A stretch of DNA of 64,000 nt from an unidentified bacterial endosymbiont. GTDB taxonomy: Bacteria; Pseudomonadota; Gammaproteobacteria; Enterobacterales; Enterobacteriaceae. Below are positions 61,472 through 64,000 of this stretch, piece after piece. The position numbers and the translations under genes were made by a program. The first letter of the stretch is position 1, and every line of letters begins with the position of its first letter. The notes under the pieces were generated by a model. It saw only the letters and a program-made list of their open reading frames with translations. It had not been told where the DNA came from and did no database searches. The stretch covers positions 2,480,001-2,544,000 of the forward strand of contig NZ_OU963893.1 in assembly GCF_918797525.1 (NCBI RefSeq). The letters run 5' to 3'.

Positions 61472-61536
61472 AATGAAACAGTGTTTCGTACATATGAGAA
61501 TCAAAAATTAATATTAAATCCGTGAAGTTTTTCACA
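61472..61536 (-). promoter_or_regulatory. Promoter of the uronide operon with KdgR- and CRP-like sites
   Basis: A KdgR-like box AATGAAACAGTGTTTCGTA lies at 61472-61490 and a CRP-like site CGTGAAGTTTTTCACA at 61521-61536. Between them on the minus strand are TTAATA and TATGTA, 17 bases apart (-10 at 61489-61494). The CRP site would be centred about 40-47 bases upstream of transcription, and the KdgR box overlaps the -10 end and start, a repressing position. Good matches by eye, not tested. Confidence 0.6.
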
Positions 61537-61906
61537 AATACAATGGATGACACATTGTGGCAATAATTTTTGTGTATGCGGAAATGAACGACTTGCTCGA
61601 ATTTCACAAAGCTTTTCATTGGGTTACACTTCACCGCGCACGAGAAATATTATAAATTGTCGTTAAAAAATAATACCACCCGCACATGCTAATGAATAAA
61701 GTAACAACACCATTTAACAACTATTAATATTATTCATGAGAGTGGCCTTACTCTATTTTGGTCATAAATATTCATCATTTTTGTAAAAATGAATCCTTTC
61801 ATTCCTTGCGCTCTGGCGCAAAAAAACTAATACTTAAGAAGTAAGACCTATTCTCATCCACGCCCTACCTGCTCTGCAGATTCCGATCGTGAACAAGGAG
61901 ATAAAC
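61537..61906. other. Divergent intergenic region upstream of adhP
   Basis: AT-rich with no gene. An inverted repeat TCATTTTT-GT-AAAAATGA at 61775-61792 lies about 115 bases before adhP and may be a regulator site. AAGGAG at 61895-61900 is the adhP ribosome binding site. Confidence 0.5.
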
Positions 61907-62917
61907 ATGAAGGCTGCTGTTGTCACTCAAGATCATCAGGTTGATGTTACCGAAAAAACATTACGCTCACTCAACCATGGCGAAGCGTTGCTGAAGATGG
62001 AGTGCTGCGGTGTGTGTCACACCGACCTACACGTTAAAAATGGTGATTTTGGCGATAAGACCGGGGTTATCCTGGGTCATGAAGGGATTGGCGTCGTCAA
62101 AGAGATTGGCCCTGGCGTGCACTCTCTGAAGGTGGGAGACCGTGCAAGTGTGGCCTGGTTCTTTGAAGGCTGCGGTCACTGTGAATATTGTAACAGTGGT
62201 AATGAAACCCTGTGCCGCGATGTGAAAAATGCGGGCTACTCTGTCGATGGCGGCATGGCCGAACAGTGCATCGTTACCGCCGATTACGCGGTAAAAGTGC
62301 CGGATGGCCTGGGTTCTGCTGAAGCCAGCAGCATCACCTGCGCGGGCGTCACCACCTACAAAGCCGTAAAAGTGTCTGAAATCAAACCGGGCCAGTGGGT
62401 GGCGATTTACGGTTTAGGTGGGTTGGGCAACCTTGCGCTGCAGTACGCTAAAAATGTCTTTAATGCCAAAGTTATCGCGATTGATGTGAACGATGAGCAA
62501 CTTAAACTCGCGGCCACTATGGGTGCGGATTTGTTGATCAACTCCCGTAATGAAGATGCGGCAAAGGTTATTCAGGAAAAAACCGGTGGCGCACATGCCG
62601 CAGTGGTAACCGCCGTAGCAAAAGTGGCCTTTAACTCGGCGGTGGACGCAGTTCGTGCCGGTGGTCGCGTGGTGGCCGTGGGCCTGCCGCCGGAAGCGAT
62701 GAGTCTTGATATTCCGCGTCTGGTGCTGGACGGTATTCAGGTCGTGGGCTCGCTGGTGGGTACACGCCAGGACCTGATAGAAGCGTTCCAGTTTGCGGCG
62801 GAAGGTAAGGTTGTACCAAAAGTGACCCTGCGTCCGCTGGAAGATATTAATGCTATCTTCACCGAGATGGAACAGGGGCAAATCCGTGGCCGTATGGTGA
62901 TTGATTTACGCTCGTAA
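61907..62917 (+). CDS. adhP: AdhP, ethanol-active zinc alcohol dehydrogenase
   Basis: 336 residues from ATG 61907, matching the E. coli length; earlier in-frame ATG 61889 lies before the AAGGAG site. Catalytic zinc ligands (Cys-Gly-Val-Cys-His-Thr-Asp; Gly-His-Glu-Gly) and the four structural-zinc cysteines (Cys-Gly-His-Cys-Glu-Tyr-Cys...Cys) are present, as is the NAD-binding Gly-Leu-Gly-Gly-Leu-Gly. In K-12 it neighbours maeA; here the uronide operon separates them. Confidence 0.96.
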   Translation: MKAAVVTQDHQVDVTEKTLRSLNHGEALLKMECCGVCHTDLHVKNGDFGDKTGVILGHEGIGVVKEIGPGVHSLKVGDRASVAWFFEGCGHCEYCNSGNETLCRDVKNAGYSVDGGMAEQCIVTADYAVKVPDGLGSAEASSITCAGVTTYKAVKVSEIKPGQWVAIYGLGGLGNLALQYAKNVFNAKVIAIDVNDEQLKLAATMGADLLINSRNEDAAKVIQEKTGGAHAAVVTAVAKVAFNSAVDAVRAGGRVVAVGLPPEAMSLDIPRLVLDGIQVVGSLVGTRQDLIEAFQFAAEGKVVPKVTLRPLEDINAIFTEMEQGQIRGRMVIDLRS

Positions 62918-62946
62918 CGATTTGATGCCGGGAGATGCCCGGCCTG

Positions 62947-63456
62947 TCACGACGAAGCACGCCGGTCTGAAATCCACTCCTGTACCTCAATCTGAAAGGT
63001 GTCCGGCGCTTTGCGGTACATTCTGCGAGCCAGGTCGAGAATGGTGTGGCGTGCTAACTCCTCTTCCATTCGCTGCTGTGCGCTATCCATAACGGCACGC
63101 ACACCGCAGGGTCCATCGCATGCCCACGCCGGGGGCGTTTCGTCAAATACCGCCAGCCGCTGGCGCACTTCCCGACACTCAAACGTGTTTTTCTCGCCGT
63201 CGATGGCATGCGCGACATCCAGCACGGAAATCAGTTCTGCCGGACGTGCGAGCTTAAATCCTCCCCCCTTTCCTTCCGTGCTGGTGACCAGCCCGGCGCG
63301 GGACAAACGGGTAAAGATTTTCCCCAGATAGTCATATGGCACGCCCTGCAGGGCAGCCATCTCGCGGACGCTCATCTCACGTTCATTGCCTTTCGCATCC
63401 ACCATACACATCAGACTGTGAATGCCATATTCCACACCGGAACTGTAAAACGCCAT
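62947..63456 (-). CDS. Rrf2-family regulator with cysteine cluster
   Basis: 169 residues from ATG 63456. Rrf2 winged helix (Met-Ser-Val-Arg-Glu-Met-Ala...Ile-Phe-Thr-Arg-Leu-Ser-Arg-Ala-Gly-Leu-Val) and a Gly-Gly-Gly-Phe-Lys-Leu wing. Three cysteines, C94, C113 and C117, lie where relatives IscR and NsrR bind Fe-S clusters, so it may sense redox or NO-type signals; the spacing (18 then 3) differs from both. Divergent from a flavoprotein gene with a palindrome in the promoter. Confidence 0.9.
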   Translation of the reverse strand: MAFYSSGVEYGIHSLMCMVDAKGNEREMSVREMAALQGVPYDYLGKIFTRLSRAGLVTSTEGKGGGFKLARPAELISVLDVAHAIDGEKNTFECREVRQRLAVFDETPPAWACDGPCGVRAVMDSAQQRMEEELARHTILDLARRMYRKAPDTFQIEVQEWISDRRASS

Positions 63457-63513
63457 GGTTAACCTCGAAGTCACTGTTCCGGCCATTATAACGCGTTTTA
63501 ACTCAGAAAGAAG

Positions 63514-63542
63514 TTGTCGTAGTTAACTGCGACAAGTATAGT
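63514..63542 (+). promoter_or_regulatory. Rrf2 operator inside the flavoprotein promoter
   Basis: TTGTCGTAGTT / AACTGCGACAA (63514-63535) is a 22-base inverted repeat with one mismatch. TTGTCG also serves as a -35 and TATAGT (63537-63542) as a -10, 17 bases apart, so the operator fills the promoter spacer. Binding there would repress the flavoprotein gene; the palindrome is also 58 bases from the regulator start. Confidence 0.7.
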
Positions 63543-63588
63543 TGCAGTTGAGTCAGGCAGACGGCTTGACGATCGCAAAGGATCAAAG

Positions 63589-64000
63589 ATGAAAAAGCAG
63601 ATTTTAATCGTGGGTAGTGGTTTTTCTGGTATGTGGGCAGCGGTTAGCGCCGCGCGCCTGTCAGCACTGGCGGGTAAAAACAGTCTTAAAATAGCGGTAC
63701 TGGCGCCGGCCCCGGAACTGCGTATTCGTCCACGCTTTTATGAAGAAAACGTTTCAACGCTGGTGGCGCCGCTCAGCGAATTGTTCGCCGAACTGGATAT
63801 CGAATTTATCGGCGCCAGCGCAGAACGCATTAACGCCAGCGAAAAAACTGTGAGTTACCGTAACGCAACGGGTGAACTGTTGACGGTGAGCTATGAACGT
63901 TTAGTGCTGGCGACCGGTAGCCAGGCCAAACGTCCTCCTGTCGCCGGGCTGGCGGAGCACGCGTTTGATATCGACCAGATGGAATCAGCCCAGGTCTTCG
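63589..64000 (+). CDS. FAD-dependent pyridine nucleotide oxidoreductase (partial, runs off the window)
   Basis: 137 codons are visible. The N-terminal dinucleotide-binding motif Ile-Val-Gly-Ser-Gly-Phe-Ser-Gly-Met-Trp-Ala-Ala and Leu-Val-Leu-Ala-Thr-Gly-Ser-Gln are those of type II NADH dehydrogenase-like flavoproteins. The insert after the first helix (Arg-Ile-Arg-Pro-Arg-Phe-Tyr-Glu-Glu) is seen in a group often paired with Rrf2 regulators. Electron acceptor unknown. Apparently controlled by the divergent Rrf2 gene. Confidence 0.88.
   Translation, partial: MKKQILIVGSGFSGMWAAVSAARLSALAGKNSLKIAVLAPAPELRIRPRFYEENVSTLVAPLSELFAELDIEFIGASAERINASEKTVSYRNATGELLTVSYERLVLATGSQAKRPPVAGLAEHAFDIDQMESAQVF

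Noticed and set aside
61690..61710. Second Ter-like sequence (GTAACAACACC)
   Set aside because: On the minus strand only TGTTGTTAC agrees in part; several conserved Ter positions are wrong.

Overview
The window is chromosomal DNA of a member of the Enterobacteriaceae from the replication-terminus region. Many genes are close relatives of Escherichia coli K-12 genes and keep the K-12 order (hipBA; yneE-uxaB-dgcF-glsB-sad-yneJ-sotB-marC-marRAB-eamA; osmC-bdm-sra-maeA-adhP). They are interleaved with genes K-12 lacks here (macAB-OMF, a PhzF protein, a chaperone-usher fimbria, treXYZ, aroY, a uronide-degradation operon). This fits an Enterobacter/Lelliottia/Citrobacter/Klebsiella-type organism; I cannot fix the genus. 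Terminus identity rests on direct sequence matches: a dif site (3880-3907), a Tus-binding Ter site between yneE and uxaB (14252-14274), KOPS-like octamers mostly pointing at dif, and one perfect matS (39334-39346).

Layout. 1-4.6 kb: accessory and partly decayed DNA around dif, with a lipoprotein, an AmiD-like amidase, remnants of a flavodoxin and an alpha/beta hydrolase, and an insulated two-gene cassette (HI1420-type antidote-like protein plus DUF29). 4.6-9.2 kb: hipBA with its operator array, a GH28 enzyme, a broken sugar transporter, yneE. 9.3-14.3 kb: MacA-MacB-outer membrane factor efflux operon and the Ter site. 14.3-28.7 kb: uxaB, two diguanylate cyclases, glsB, a chemoreceptor, sad, yneJ, a PhzF enzyme, frameshifted sotB, marC, marRAB with its operator, eamA. 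29-34 kb: a fimbrial cluster whose major subunit converges on chaperone-usher-adhesin. 34-41.6 kb: zinT with a Zur box and treZ-treY-glgX. 41.7-53.8 kb: a heparin-lyase-I-like protein, aroY with a divergent LysR, VF530, digH, dsbG, frameshifted BLUF-EAL, a membrane hydrolase, osmC, and LysR/MBL-fold/VOC genes with two striking inverted repeats. 53.9-64 kb: bdm, sra, frameshifted maeA, a four-gene uronide uptake and lyase operon with CRP- and KdgR-like sites, adhP, and an Rrf2 regulator divergent from a flavoprotein with a 22-bp operator in its promoter.

The most interesting items are: (1) the MFS-KdgM-alginate lyase family-heparinase II/III operon under apparent KdgR/CRP control, a complete import-and-cleavage route for an unidentified uronic acid polymer; (2) the antidote-DUF29 cassette next to dif; (3) a hairpin that buries the ribosome binding site of the VOC gene; (4) three otherwise intact genes (sotB, bluF, maeA), each broken by one extra base in a homopolymer, which may be sequencing error. 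No tRNA, rRNA, CRISPR array or intact insertion sequence was seen.
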